Shown: piece by piece, positions 55,887 to 64,000 of the stretch
Position numbering within the stretch: the stretch's first letter is position 1
Layout of the letters: the number at the start of each line of letters is the position of its first letter
NCBI RefSeq assembly: GCF_030143255.1
Contig: NZ_JARJNR010000002.1
Span: forward strand, 248,001-312,000
Direction: 5' to 3'
Length of the DNA: 64,000 bases
Origin: Frigidibacter sp. SD6-1
Lineage (GTDB): Bacteria; Pseudomonadota; Alphaproteobacteria; Rhodobacterales; Rhodobacteraceae
Translations under genes and position numbers: made by a program
Notes under the pieces: generated by a model
Database searches by the model: none
What the model saw: the letters and a program-made list of their open reading frames with translations, nothing else
What the model was told of the DNA's origin: nothing

Positions 55887-56264
55887 ATGGACGTTCCAAT
55901 CGGATTCTCGAATACGATTCTGCCGCTCTTCATTCTTTGCGCGGCGGCGATTTCCCTGCCGCGGCTGATCGTGCCAAAGGAAACCCGGTCCCAGCGGATG
56001 GTCGTCTCGGGTGTCCTGCTGTCGGCCTTTCTTGTCCAGTCCTTGTCCACCGCCCTCACGGGCTATCTCTTCGCCCAGACCGGCGCCAATGTCGGCGGGG
56101 CCTTGTCGGACGCGCCGGGCGAGACCATGTTCTACCTGATAAGGAACTCCTTCCTGCCTATGGTCGCATGGGGCCCGCTGATGATCGTTTCCTGGCTTTC
56201 GCTCTCCCGCCGGACAGAAAGGCTGCGCGGGCAGGATCTGGCGCGGGAACGGCTGAGGGAATGA
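55887..56264 (+). CDS. small membrane protein, first of a four-gene cluster
   Basis: A 125-residue protein with three membrane helices (about 10-27, 40-60 and 84-105) and a basic C-terminus. No family is recognised. It lies 193 bp after the GH42 gene, in the same direction as the three genes that follow (31-nt gap). The start at 55887 has a GGCAGGGG purine run upstream. Function unknown. Confidence 0.7.
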   Translation: MDVPIGFSNTILPLFILCAAAISLPRLIVPKETRSQRMVVSGVLLSAFLVQSLSTALTGYLFAQTGANVGGALSDAPGETMFYLIRNSFLPMVAWGPLMIVSWLSLSRRTERLRGQDLARERLRE

Positions 56265-56295
56265 CGGGCCACGGGCGTCCGGAGACGAGGCAGCA

Positions 56296-57651
56296 ATGAG
56301 ACGGCTGATCGAAAAGGGGCTGATGTTCGGCAATCTGGTCGCCGTGGATTCGCCCGCGCTGGTTGAGCGCTACAACCGCGCGCTGGAGCGGCTGACCGGC
56401 AAGCGGACGGCTCTTTCGGATTTCCATATCGACCTGTCGGGCTACAGCCCGGAAGTGGGCGACGAGCTGGGCGACCACCTTTACCTCAACCCCAACGGCA
56501 TGAACCGCCAGTTCATCCTTCTGACCACCGAACAGAAGGAAGCACCGCTGCTGAACGCCAAGTTCTCGACCTCGCGCGGCATTCTCGTGCGCTACATCGC
56601 GGAAAACGAAGAGCAGCTTTTCTCGCTCACCGCCCGCGACGCCGTGGCGGGCGAGTTGGAAAATACGATCTTCAAGCTTTCCACGCCCGGACAATTGCTC
56701 GACCTGCGGCAGGTGACGGTCAGGGCCGACACTGCCGGACAGGCGGTGAAGGGGGCCAAGAAGATGCAGGGCCTGATCCACCGGTTCCGGACCGAATATG
56801 ACGCCTGGTACGACGATGCGCTGATCGGCGAGATGATCGATCTGGCCAAATCGACCGGCGACATCACCCGCAACCCGATCCGGCTGAGCGAGAAGGCCTA
56901 CGATCAGGGCAATTTCTGGACCGCGCATTTCGGCGGGATCTATCTTTTCCCGAAGGTCGACTTTCCCGCCGCCATCTCCGTCGGCCCGAAGGAAGGGCTG
57001 GGCCGGATGCCGATCGCCTATACGTTCGACCTTGGCGACCGCAATCAGGTCGCGAAATTCCTCGACCTCAACGATCTTGCCGAACCGGTCGTCCATGCCC
57101 GGGGCGCCGATGCCGCCGCGATCCTGCGGCAGAAGATGGATTTCATCCTCGTCGATTTCGCCGCGCGCGCGGGGATCGACCATGGCGCGGGCACGCGGGC
57201 GGAACTGCGGCTGATCGCGAATACGCTCGCCGCGCAGCTGCCCGAGGAGTTTCACGGGCTGGCCGCCATGCTTCGCTGGGCCGAGGCGGGCGGCACATGG
57301 CCGCGCATCACCTCCGACCATCCGTCCTATTTCTACACGCTGCGCGCCAAGGCCGGACCCGACCGCGATCTGGTCAACATGCTTCTGGCCGAGCTTTCGC
57401 CCCTCGACATCCGCCAGACCTTCATCTGCCACAAGGAGCTGTTCTACCGGCTTTATTCCGGCTGGTCCGAGGCCAAGCAGGATTATGTGGCGACCTTCCT
57501 TGCCGCGGAATATCAGATGGACAGGGTCGGCACGCGCGAGGCCCTGTTCGGGCCTGAACCCGACATGGGCGACCATCTGCCCGATCTTGTCGCCCGCGTC
57601 GGTCCCTGGGGCGCCGTGCGCGCCAAACCTGCCCGAAAGGACAGACGATGA
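56296..57651 (+). CDS. DUF6638-like cytosolic protein
   Basis: A 451-residue protein with no signal or membrane helix. Patterns such as LMFGNLVAVDSPALVERYNRAL, DFHIDLSGYSPEVGDEL and HKELFYRLYSGWSEAKQDYVATFLAAEYQMDR match a rhodobacterial family I associate with DUF6638. No catalytic motif is evident. Its stop overlaps the next start (ATGA). It is the only clearly cytosolic member of the four-gene cluster. Confidence 0.75.
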   Translation: MRRLIEKGLMFGNLVAVDSPALVERYNRALERLTGKRTALSDFHIDLSGYSPEVGDELGDHLYLNPNGMNRQFILLTTEQKEAPLLNAKFSTSRGILVRYIAENEEQLFSLTARDAVAGELENTIFKLSTPGQLLDLRQVTVRADTAGQAVKGAKKMQGLIHRFRTEYDAWYDDALIGEMIDLAKSTGDITRNPIRLSEKAYDQGNFWTAHFGGIYLFPKVDFPAAISVGPKEGLGRMPIAYTFDLGDRNQVAKFLDLNDLAEPVVHARGADAAAILRQKMDFILVDFAARAGIDHGAGTRAELRLIANTLAAQLPEEFHGLAAMLRWAEAGGTWPRITSDHPSYFYTLRAKAGPDRDLVNMLLAELSPLDIRQTFICHKELFYRLYSGWSEAKQDYVATFLAAEYQMDRVGTREALFGPEPDMGDHLPDLVARVGPWGAVRAKPARKDRR

Positions 57652-57926
57652 TCGCCATCCTCCGCCTTCTGGTCTTTGCCTTCATCGGGCTGTCGGTCTT
57701 CTACCTGCTGCTCGGCGCCTACTGGCGATCGCTGCGCCGCGAGGCGCTGGAAAAGCAGTGGGACGCGGCCCCGCCCGAGGGCGAGGGCGAGAGCGAACGC
57801 GCGGCCTTCATCGCGAAGGGCATGGAGGCCTACGAGCACGGGCTGAAGAAGAAACTTCTCTGGCTCGTATACATCATCCCGATGGCGCTGATCGTGGTCA
57901 TCGCCTATGTGCAGAACTATCAATAG
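57648..57926 (+). CDS. two-helix membrane protein in the DUF6638/DUF1523 cluster
   Basis: A 92-residue protein with a helix at each end (residues 3-24 and 70-87) and an acidic, Glu-rich centre between them. The start overlaps the DUF6638-like stop by 4 nt and its own stop is 9 nt before the DUF1523 gene. Function unknown. Confidence 0.75.
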   Translation: MIAILRLLVFAFIGLSVFYLLLGAYWRSLRREALEKQWDAAPPEGEGESERAAFIAKGMEAYEHGLKKKLLWLVYIIPMALIVVIAYVQNYQ

Positions 57927-57935
57927 GGGGCGCCG

Positions 57936-58706
57936 ATGTCTGGCTATCTGGTCTGGGGGCTGATCCTTCTTCTGGTGATCGGGGGGGCGCTCTTTCTGCG
58001 CTACCGCTATCCCGAGGGCAGCACCGGGCGGCGGCGGATGAAATGGTCCTTCTGGGGCCTGGTGTTCCTGATCGTCGGCCTCTTCCTCAATTACACACTG
58101 CCAAGCCATGACGTGGTGCGGATCACCAATACCTACAATCGACTGACGACGGTTTCATGGGAAAACGCCTGGGCCTATGCCTCGCCCGACACCGGCACCG
58201 GCGAGGGGGCAGAGACGCGCGACATCCGCTTCATCGAGGCGGTGCATGACGACGACAGCGTGGTCGTGTTCCGCAACGAGGATACCGGCTGGGTCTGGCC
58301 GCCCTATTTCAAGTACGACAGTTCGAACCTCCATGCCGAGGCCTCGAACCTGAGGTCCGACAAGGCCGCGCCGCAATGGGTGATGGTCACCTATTACGGC
58401 TGGCGCCTGCCGATCCTGTCGATCTATCCGAACGCGGTGAAGGTCCGCGCCGTGGACAGCCCGGATGCGACGGTCCTGCCGTGGGTGAATATCCTCATCC
58501 TTTCCGCGCTTGCGCTTCTCGTGCTGATGTTGCGGCGGATGTGGCTTCAGTTCCGCGAGCGGACCATCGATCCCGTAGTGGAAGATGCGGGCGATTTCCT
58601 TGAAGGGATCGACGCGCAGGCCGATGCCGCCCGGGCGCAGGCGCGCGGCATGGTGGGGCGCTTCAAGGCCTGGCTAAACACCTGGCGGGCAAAGCCGAAG
58701 GGTTGA
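57936..58706 (+). CDS. DUF1523 family membrane protein
   Basis: A 256-residue protein. Two N-terminal helices (about 5-22 and 36-55), a periplasmic domain (TLPSHDVVRITNTYNR, DVVRI/RFIEAVHDDDSVVVFRNEDTGWVWPPYFKYDSS pattern split across it), a third helix (about 186-202) and a cytosolic tail. This matches DUF1523, a conserved proteobacterial family of unknown function. GGGGG lies before the ATG. Confidence 0.85.
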   Translation: MSGYLVWGLILLLVIGGALFLRYRYPEGSTGRRRMKWSFWGLVFLIVGLFLNYTLPSHDVVRITNTYNRLTTVSWENAWAYASPDTGTGEGAETRDIRFIEAVHDDDSVVVFRNEDTGWVWPPYFKYDSSNLHAEASNLRSDKAAPQWVMVTYYGWRLPILSIYPNAVKVRAVDSPDATVLPWVNILILSALALLVLMLRRMWLQFRERTIDPVVEDAGDFLEGIDAQADAARAQARGMVGRFKAWLNTWRAKPKG

Positions 58707-58753
58707 GCGGCCGCACGAGGAGGCTGCGTCAGCAGCAACGACGAGAGCGCGGA

Positions 58754-59071
58754 TCAAAGATCGCGGAAATAGGGATCGACCGCCCAGTAGGTCTCCAGAT
58801 CGGCGGCACGTCCCCGCGGCAGGCCGAGCGCCTCCATCGCATAGAGATCGGCGCCAAGGAGCGCCGCGAGCCGCCAGGCCTGCGCCGCATCGTCGCGGGC
58901 GGGGCTGCCGGGGCCGAACGTGGCCTCGATATCCGCCGCCGCCGTCGCCAGCGTGAAGATCAGCTCCGAGGGCCGCGCCTCCGGCCAGGCGTGCACCATG
59001 TCACGAACGACCGAGCGCCAGCCATCTGGCGCCTCGAGCAACTTCTCGATGGCAAAATGAACTTTTTCCAC
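58754..59071 (-). CDS. small conserved hypothetical protein
   Basis: A 105-residue, largely helical cytosolic protein (EKLLEAPDGWRSVVRDMVHAWPEARPSELIFTLATAAADIEATFG). The start is probably GTG at 59071; there is no early in-frame ATG. Divergent from deoC and convergent with the DUF1523 gene. No domain recognised. Confidence 0.65.
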   Translation of the reverse strand: MEKVHFAIEKLLEAPDGWRSVVRDMVHAWPEARPSELIFTLATAAADIEATFGPGSPARDDAAQAWRLAALLGADLYAMEALGLPRGRAADLETYWAVDPYFRDL

Positions 59072-59133
59072 GCCGGCAGCCCCACCTGCTGCCTCGATAT
59101 AAGCAGAAATCCCCTCCCGCGGCTACTTTGCGT

Positions 59134-59233
59134 CAAATTTGATCTGATTCTGGCGTCAGAAGACACCCTCCGTGCCAATTGTTGGCAGTTGCATCTCAAA
59201 CGCAGACCAAATCCTGACCAACTGGTCAAATTT
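59134..59233. promoter_or_regulatory. cluster of dyads upstream of deoC
   Basis: Three perfect dyads lie in the 251-bp gap before deoC: TCAAATTTGA (59134-59143), TGCCAATTGTTGGCA (59173-59187, 6-bp arms) and TGACCAACTGGTCA (59215-59228). GTCAAATTT occurs twice (59133-59141 and 59225-59233). The block is richer in A+T than its surroundings. These look like binding sites for one or more dimeric repressors acting on the deoC-aldehyde dehydrogenase operon. Confidence 0.55.
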
Positions 59234-59322
59234 CGCGGTTGATCGGATCGCGAGCTTTGGCTAATGTCGGGGGCAGTTTCCACCCGTTTGATCCGGCCAC
59301 GCGCGCCGCCCCGAGGTCCTCC

Positions 59323-60297
59323 ATGTCCCTGAGCGCGAAAGAAACCCCTGCCAATTTCCCCCGAAACCCGGGCGTGCCCCTGCAGACCGACTGGTTCGAC
59401 GCGATTGCCGTCAACACATCGGCCGCCGAACGGCGTGCCGCCACTCTGACCACGCGGCGGACCGTGAAGAAGGATTTCCAGGCCGCCTGGCTCGTCAATG
59501 CCATCCGCTGCATCGACCTCACGACACTGTCCGGCGACGACACGCCCGACCGTGTCGCGCGGCTTTGCGCGAAGGCCCGGCGGCCGCTTTCCGACGAGAT
59601 CATGCGCGGCCTCGGCCTCGACCATCTCACCACTGGCGCGGTCTGCGTCTACCCCTCGATGGTCCCCGCCGCCGTGAAGGCGCTGAAGGGCACCTCGATC
59701 CCCGTCGCCTCGGTCGCCACCGGCTTTCCGGCAGGTCTCACCCCCCTCCCCCTCCGCCTGGCCGAGATCAGGTACGCGGTCGAGGAAGGCGCCGAGGAAA
59801 TCGACATCGTCATCCACCGCGCGCAGGTCCTGAACGGCGACTGGCAGGCGCTCTATGACGAGGTCGCGGCCATGCGCGAGGCCTGCGGCGCCGCGCATAT
59901 GAAGGCGATCCTTGCCACCGGCGAACTCAGGACGCTGCGCAATGTCTACAAGGCCTCGATGGTCGCGATGCAGGCCGGGTCGGATTTCATCAAGACATCG
60001 ACCGGGAAAGAGGGCGTGAACGCCACGCTTCCCGTCTCGCTCATCATGGTGCGGGCGCTGCGCGACTACGGACGCCTGACCCGCCACAAGATCGGCTTCA
60101 AGCCTGCGGGCGGCATGAAATCCGCCAAGGACGCGATCGCCTGGCAGATCCTGATGAAGGAAGAACTGGGCAACGACTGGCTGCAGCCCGACCTCTTCCG
60201 CCTTGGCGCCTCCTCGATGCTCGCCGATATCGAACGTCAGCTCGAACATCATCTGACCGGCCGCTATGCGGCCGCCCACCGCAACGCGATTGCCTGA
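59323..60297 (+). CDS. deoC: deoxyribose-phosphate aldolase
   Basis: A 324-residue class-I aldolase that cleaves deoxyribose-5-phosphate to glyceraldehyde-3-phosphate and acetaldehyde. Motifs: DLTTLSGDDT, VCVYPSMV, ASVATGFPAG, EIDIVIHRA, the AHMKAILATGEL lysine and FIKTSTGKEGVNAT with its Schiff-base lysines. The long form (about 320 residues) is usual outside enterobacteria. The ATG at 59323 has GAGG 6 nt upstream. It ends 7 nt before an aldehyde dehydrogenase that could oxidise the acetaldehyde. Confidence 0.95.
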   Translation: MSLSAKETPANFPRNPGVPLQTDWFDAIAVNTSAAERRAATLTTRRTVKKDFQAAWLVNAIRCIDLTTLSGDDTPDRVARLCAKARRPLSDEIMRGLGLDHLTTGAVCVYPSMVPAAVKALKGTSIPVASVATGFPAGLTPLPLRLAEIRYAVEEGAEEIDIVIHRAQVLNGDWQALYDEVAAMREACGAAHMKAILATGELRTLRNVYKASMVAMQAGSDFIKTSTGKEGVNATLPVSLIMVRALRDYGRLTRHKIGFKPAGGMKSAKDAIAWQILMKEELGNDWLQPDLFRLGASSMLADIERQLEHHLTGRYAAAHRNAIA

Positions 60298-60304
60298 GGG
60301 TCCC

Positions 60305-62659
60305 ATGTCCAAAGTCACGGAAATCCTCGCCACCATGGATTACGGCCCCGCCCCCGAAGCGAACGGCGAAGTGGTCAAATGGCTGAAGGCGCGCGGCAGC
60401 TTCGGCCATCTGATCGGTGGCGCCTTCACCACGCCTGCCAAGACCTTCGCGGTTCAGAACCCGGCAACGGGCGAGGTTCTGGCCCATGTCTCGCAAGGCT
60501 CCGCCTCTGACGTCGAGGCCGCCGTCAAGGCCGCCCATGCCGCCCTTCCCGGCTGGTCGCGGCTGTCGGGCCACGACCGCGCCAGATGGCTCTACGCGCT
60601 GGCCCGCGCGGTGCAGAAACGCGAACGCTTCCTCGCGGTCCTCGAAACCATGGACAATGGCAAGCCGATCCGCGAAACCCGCGACATCGATGTGCCGCTC
60701 GTCGCCCGCCACTTCTACCACCATGCCGGCTGGGCCGAGATGCTGGAAGACGAATTCCCGGGAATGGGCCCGGTCGGCGTCTGCGGCCAGATCATCCCCT
60801 GGAATTTCCCGCTCCTCATGCTCGCCTGGAAGATCGCGCCCGCGCTCGCCGCCGGCAACACCGTCGTCCTGAAACCCGCCGAATACACGCCCCTCACCGC
60901 CCTCGCCTTCGCCGAGATCTGCGTGGAAATCGGCCTGCCCAAGGGCGTCGTGAACATCATCACCGGCGACGGCGAAACCGGCGCGGCGCTGGTCGCCGCT
61001 GAGGTCGACAAGATCGCCTTCACCGGCTCGACCGAGGTCGGCCGCGCGATCCGGCGCGCGACGGCCGGAACGGACAAGAAGCTGACGCTGGAACTTGGCG
61101 GCAAGTCGCCCTTCGTGGTCTTTTCCGACGCCGACATCGACGGCGCGGTCGAGGGCGTGGTGGATGCGATCTGGTTCAACCAGGGTCAGGTCTGCTGCGC
61201 CGGATCGCGTATTCTGGTGCAGGAGGTCATCGCCGAAGATTTCACCCGCCGCCTCAAGGCACGCCTCGCGAAACTCCGCGTCGGCGATCCATTGGACAAG
61301 TCCACCGACATGGGCGCGCTCGTCGATCCGGTCCAGCTGAACCGCGTCTCCTCGCTCGTCCGCGAGGGCGAGGCCCAAGGCGCCACGCTCCATCAGGCGC
61401 CGTGCGTCCTGCCCTCGAAAGGCTCCTTCTTCGCGCCGGGCTTCTTCACCAATGTCGCCCCCGCCAACGTCATCAGCGAAGTGGAAATCTTCGGCCCCGT
61501 CGCCACCCTCACCACCTTCCGCACCCCTGACGAGGCGGTCGAGCTGGCCAACAACACCCGCTACGGACTTGCGGCCTCGGTCTGGTCGGAAAACATCAAC
61601 CTCGCGCTTGACGTGGCCGCCCAGGTCAAGGCCGGCGTCGTCTGGATCAACGGCACCAACATCTTCGACGCCGCCGCCGGTTTCGGTGGCTACCGCGAAA
61701 GCGGCTTCGGCCGCGAGGGCGGGCGCGAAGGCATGCTCTCCTACCTCGCCGACGCGCCGGTCAAGGCAAAGGCCGAGGCCGCGCCCATCACCCCCGACAC
61801 CGCGCCCCACCCCGAGGCGTCGGGCCGCGCCGACGGCATCGACCGCACCGCGAAACTCTATATCGGCGGCGCGCAGAAGCGCCCCGATTCAGGCTATTCC
61901 TATGCCGTGATGGCGAAGGGCCGCACCATCGGCCTCGCGGGCCTCGGCAACCGCAAGGACATAAGGAACGCGGTCGAGGCCGCACATGGTGCCAAGGGCT
62001 GGGGCAAGGCCACCGGCCACAACCGCGCGCAGGTCCTCTACTACCTCGCCGAAAACCTTTCCCAGCGCGCCGCCGAATTCACCGAACGGCTGAAATCGGC
62101 GGGCACCCCCAAGGCCGCGGAAGAGGTCGAAACCGCCATCCGCCGCGCCTTCTGGTATGCCGCGCAAGCCGACAAGTTCGACGGCGCGGTACATTCGACG
62201 AAATCCGCCCATGTGACGCTCGCGATGAACGAACCCTATGGCGTGATGGGCGTGGCCTGCCCGACCGACGCGCCGCTTCTGGGCTTCCTCAGCCTCGTCC
62301 TGCCCGCCATCGCCATGGGCAACCGGGTCATCGCCCTGCCCTCGCAGAACATGCCGCTCGCCGCGACCGACCTCTATCAGGTCCTGGAAACCTCTGACCT
62401 GCCGGGAGGCGTGGTGAACATCGTCACCGGCGCGCGCGACGAACTGGCCAAGACCCTTGCAGGTCACGACGATGTGGCCGCCCTCTGGTATTGCGGCTCG
62501 CCCGACGGCGCCCGCATGATCGAGGCGGAGAGTGCCGGCAACCTGAAGGTCACCTGGACCCCCGAAAACCGCGACTGGCTCTCGCCCGCCGGTCAGGGCA
62601 AGGCCTTCCTGACCCGCGCGACGCAGGTCAAGAACATCTGGGTGCCCTACGGCGAATAG
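60305..62659 (+). CDS. two-domain aldehyde dehydrogenase, ALDH16 type
   Basis: A 784-residue protein with a complete ALDH domain (about 30-490) and a second, degenerate ALDH-like domain (about 515-784). The first has the NAD site PWNFPL, FTGSTEVG, general base E263 in ELGGKSP and nucleophile C297 in GQVCCAG. The second keeps the fold start (KLYIGGAQKRPDSGYSY) and helices but ends before any Cys loop. This is the ALDH16 layout known from animals and from bacteria such as Loktanella, where the Cys is kept. Co-transcribed with deoC, so acetaldehyde or another deoxynucleoside-derived aldehyde is a likely substrate. Confidence 0.9.
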   Translation: MSKVTEILATMDYGPAPEANGEVVKWLKARGSFGHLIGGAFTTPAKTFAVQNPATGEVLAHVSQGSASDVEAAVKAAHAALPGWSRLSGHDRARWLYALARAVQKRERFLAVLETMDNGKPIRETRDIDVPLVARHFYHHAGWAEMLEDEFPGMGPVGVCGQIIPWNFPLLMLAWKIAPALAAGNTVVLKPAEYTPLTALAFAEICVEIGLPKGVVNIITGDGETGAALVAAEVDKIAFTGSTEVGRAIRRATAGTDKKLTLELGGKSPFVVFSDADIDGAVEGVVDAIWFNQGQVCCAGSRILVQEVIAEDFTRRLKARLAKLRVGDPLDKSTDMGALVDPVQLNRVSSLVREGEAQGATLHQAPCVLPSKGSFFAPGFFTNVAPANVISEVEIFGPVATLTTFRTPDEAVELANNTRYGLAASVWSENINLALDVAAQVKAGVVWINGTNIFDAAAGFGGYRESGFGREGGREGMLSYLADAPVKAKAEAAPITPDTAPHPEASGRADGIDRTAKLYIGGAQKRPDSGYSYAVMAKGRTIGLAGLGNRKDIRNAVEAAHGAKGWGKATGHNRAQVLYYLAENLSQRAAEFTERLKSAGTPKAAEEVETAIRRAFWYAAQADKFDGAVHSTKSAHVTLAMNEPYGVMGVACPTDAPLLGFLSLVLPAIAMGNRVIALPSQNMPLAATDLYQVLETSDLPGGVVNIVTGARDELAKTLAGHDDVAALWYCGSPDGARMIEAESAGNLKVTWTPENRDWLSPAGQGKAFLTRATQVKNIWVPYGE

Positions 62660-62745
62660 GGCCGCTCATCCGCCCTGTCAGGCGTCTTCGCTGCATCCGA
62701 CATCGATGAGCCCACGAAAGGGCGCGAAGAGCGGCCCGGCGGACT

Positions 62746-63072
62746 TCAGAAATCGAAGAGATCGCTCAGGAAACTTTCACGCTTCTTCGGCTTTCGACGG
62801 CGATAATCGTCGTCATCCTCATCATCGTCGCGACGGCGCGGTCGCTCGCGCCGTTCCTGCGCGAAGGCCGGTGCTGCGGCCTGCGGCTCCGGCAGGGGAA
62901 CGGCGGCCTGCGCCCGGTTGCCCATCAGCGGATCGGCGCCCGTCGCCCGGTCGATGATCTTGTCGAGCTCCCCCCGGTCCAGCCACACGCCCCGGCAGGT
63001 CGGGCAATAGTCGATCTCGACCCCGTTGCGGTCGGCCATCACCAAAGTCTCATTGTCGACAGGGCAGCGCAT
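62746..63072 (-). CDS. TFIIB-type zinc-ribbon protein
   Basis: A 108-residue protein. The N-terminal zinc ribbon has CPVDNETL and CPTCRGVWLDRGELDKI (CxxD/CxxC), the zf-TFIIB (COG3809) pattern. The rest is a Pro/Ala linker, a highly charged RRRDDDEDDDDYRRRKPKKR stretch and a short end FLSDLFDF. The ATG at 63072 starts the conserved MRCPVD. Convergent with the aldehyde dehydrogenase gene and divergent from creatinase. Role unknown. Confidence 0.88.
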   Translation of the reverse strand: MRCPVDNETLVMADRNGVEIDYCPTCRGVWLDRGELDKIIDRATGADPLMGNRAQAAVPLPEPQAAAPAFAQERRERPRRRDDDEDDDDYRRRKPKKRESFLSDLFDF

Positions 63073-63309
63073 GTCCGTTCCTTTCCTTGTTCCCGATCGA
63101 GATAGGGTGCCCGTCGCCCATCGCAAGTTCTCCCTTGCCAGAAGCCGCGCTCTCAGCCATTTTCCGCGCGAGCCGTGACGATGGCGTCGTCACAGGGGTT
63201 GCCCCACAGGCCACCCCGACGCTTGCGGGCCAAAGCCCCGCGACTGTCCTGTACGCCGGGACCTTTCGGGGTCTCGGTCACGCACAGACCCCATTCACAG
63301 AGGTCTGAA

Positions 63310-64000
63310 ATGACGGAACGCCCACAGCAATACCGATTCCACCAGGGGGACCGCGTCCTTCCCTTCGCCGCATCCGAATATGACGCCCGCCTTGCCGGAC
63401 TGCGGCAGATCATGGCCGACCAGGGGGTCGAGGCCGCGATCTTCACCTCGATGCACAATATCGCCTACTATTCCGGCTTCCTCTACTGCTCGTTCGGGCG
63501 GCCCTACGGCCTTGTCGTCACCCCGACCCAATCGGTGACGATCAGCGCCGGCATCGACGCGGGCCAGCCCTGGCGGCGCTGCCATGGCGACAACATCACC
63601 TACACCGACTGGCAGCGCGACAATTACTGGCGCGCGATCCTCTCGGTCACCGGGCCGGGCCGGGTGATCGGCTATGAGGGCGACCACCTGACGCTCCTGC
63701 AAAGCCAGAAGCTCGACGCGTTCCTCTCGCCGAAGGCGAAGGTCGACATCGCGCCCGCGACGATGAAAAGCCGGATGATGAAATCGAAGGCCGAGATCGA
63801 GCTGATCATCCACGGCGCGAACGTCGCCGATGTGGGCGGCTTCGCCATTCGCGAGGCGGTGAAGGAAGGCGCGCGCGAGATCGACGTGGCCATGGCCGGC
63901 CGCGATGCGATGGAACTGGAAATCGCGCGTCGCTTCCCCGACGCCGAGTACCGCGACACCTGGGTCTGGTTCCAGTCCGGCATCAACACCGACGGCGCCC
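63310..64000 (+). CDS. creatinase (creatine amidinohydrolase), 5' part; cut by window edge
   Basis: 230 codons are visible. The text follows creatinase closely: AIFTSMHNIAYYSGFLYCSFGRPYGLVV, GQPWRRCHGDN and YTDWQRDNYW in the N-terminal domain, then the start of the M24 pita-bread domain, with WVWFQSGINTDGA at the edge. The enzyme hydrolyses creatine to sarcosine and urea. The catalytic His and the rest of the active site are outside or at the edge of the window. ATG at 63310; no strong Shine-Dalgarno sequence except AGAGG upstream. Confidence 0.9.
   Translation, partial: MTERPQQYRFHQGDRVLPFAASEYDARLAGLRQIMADQGVEAAIFTSMHNIAYYSGFLYCSFGRPYGLVVTPTQSVTISAGIDAGQPWRRCHGDNITYTDWQRDNYWRAILSVTGPGRVIGYEGDHLTLLQSQKLDAFLSPKAKVDIAPATMKSRMMKSKAEIELIIHGANVADVGGFAIREAVKEGAREIDVAMAGRDAMELEIARRFPDAEYRDTWVWFQSGINTDGA

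Overview
This is a GC-rich, densely packed chromosomal window from an alphaproteobacterium, most likely of the family Rhodobacteraceae. The evidence is the gene repertoire (FdVI-type ferredoxin, hflK-hflC-DUF2065-degP, ftsY next to ispZ, DUF2842, DUF1523 and DUF6638-like proteins, imuA-imuB-dnaE2), a SAM-II riboswitch in front of metZ, and dispersed palindromic elements of a kind common in that family. I saw no rRNA, tRNA, CRISPR array, transposase or phage structural gene. Genus cannot be decided from what I can read.

Layout. 1-5.2 kb: partial ycjX (-), a small membrane protein that looks like a cut-down pentapeptide-repeat protein, folE2, a secreted HPVS-repeat peptide, SAM-II-controlled metZ and a small lipoprotein. 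5.2-9.1 kb: an ispZ / EamA transporter / ftsY operon, a YhhN protein and a small membrane protein. 9.3-16 kb: alkB alkane monooxygenase with a coupled secreted protein, xseA and purD divergent, a ferredoxin coupled to an FG-GAP lipoprotein, and a second EamA transporter. 16-22 kb: membrane-protease module hflK-hflC-DUF2065-degP, then gor and rpiA. 22.4-26.7 kb: three related glutathione S-transferase-like genes, an EF-hand protein and sdaA. 26.8-32.5 kb: EamA transporter, a CutA/YqfO-like protein divergent from a WYL regulator with a perfect dyad operator between them, a membrane protein with TerB-like domains, a lipoprotein, a fourth EamA transporter and thiamine pyrophosphokinase. 32.5-39.5 kb: a 723-aa acidic Ala/Pro-rich protein, DUF2842, purA, DUF6524, a VOC protein, secG and pyrG.

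39.6-41.3 kb is the most foreign-looking part: an orphan ParA-like ATPase of visibly lower GC, followed by about 400 bp of stacked hairpins and a small conserved hypothetical. 41.4-46.8 kb is the ImuA-ImuB-DnaE2 mutagenesis cassette. 46.9-55.7 kb is a galactoside/galactonate locus: ABC ATPase, IclR regulator, dehydratase, SDR, DgoK kinase and GH42 beta-galactosidase. Its first forward gene is a chimera of a sugar-binding protein N-terminus and an alpha-galactosidase (GH4) C-terminus. The two permease genes expected between these parts are absent, so an in-frame deletion is the simplest explanation. 55.9-58.7 kb is a four-gene membrane cluster of unknown function. 59.3-62.7 kb is deoC plus a two-domain ALDH16-type aldehyde dehydrogenase. 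The window ends with a zinc-ribbon protein and the start of a creatinase gene.

The best leads are the chimeric gene, the orphan ParA plus structured DNA, the families of perfect palindromes, and the riboswitch/attenuator and operator sites read directly from the sequence.
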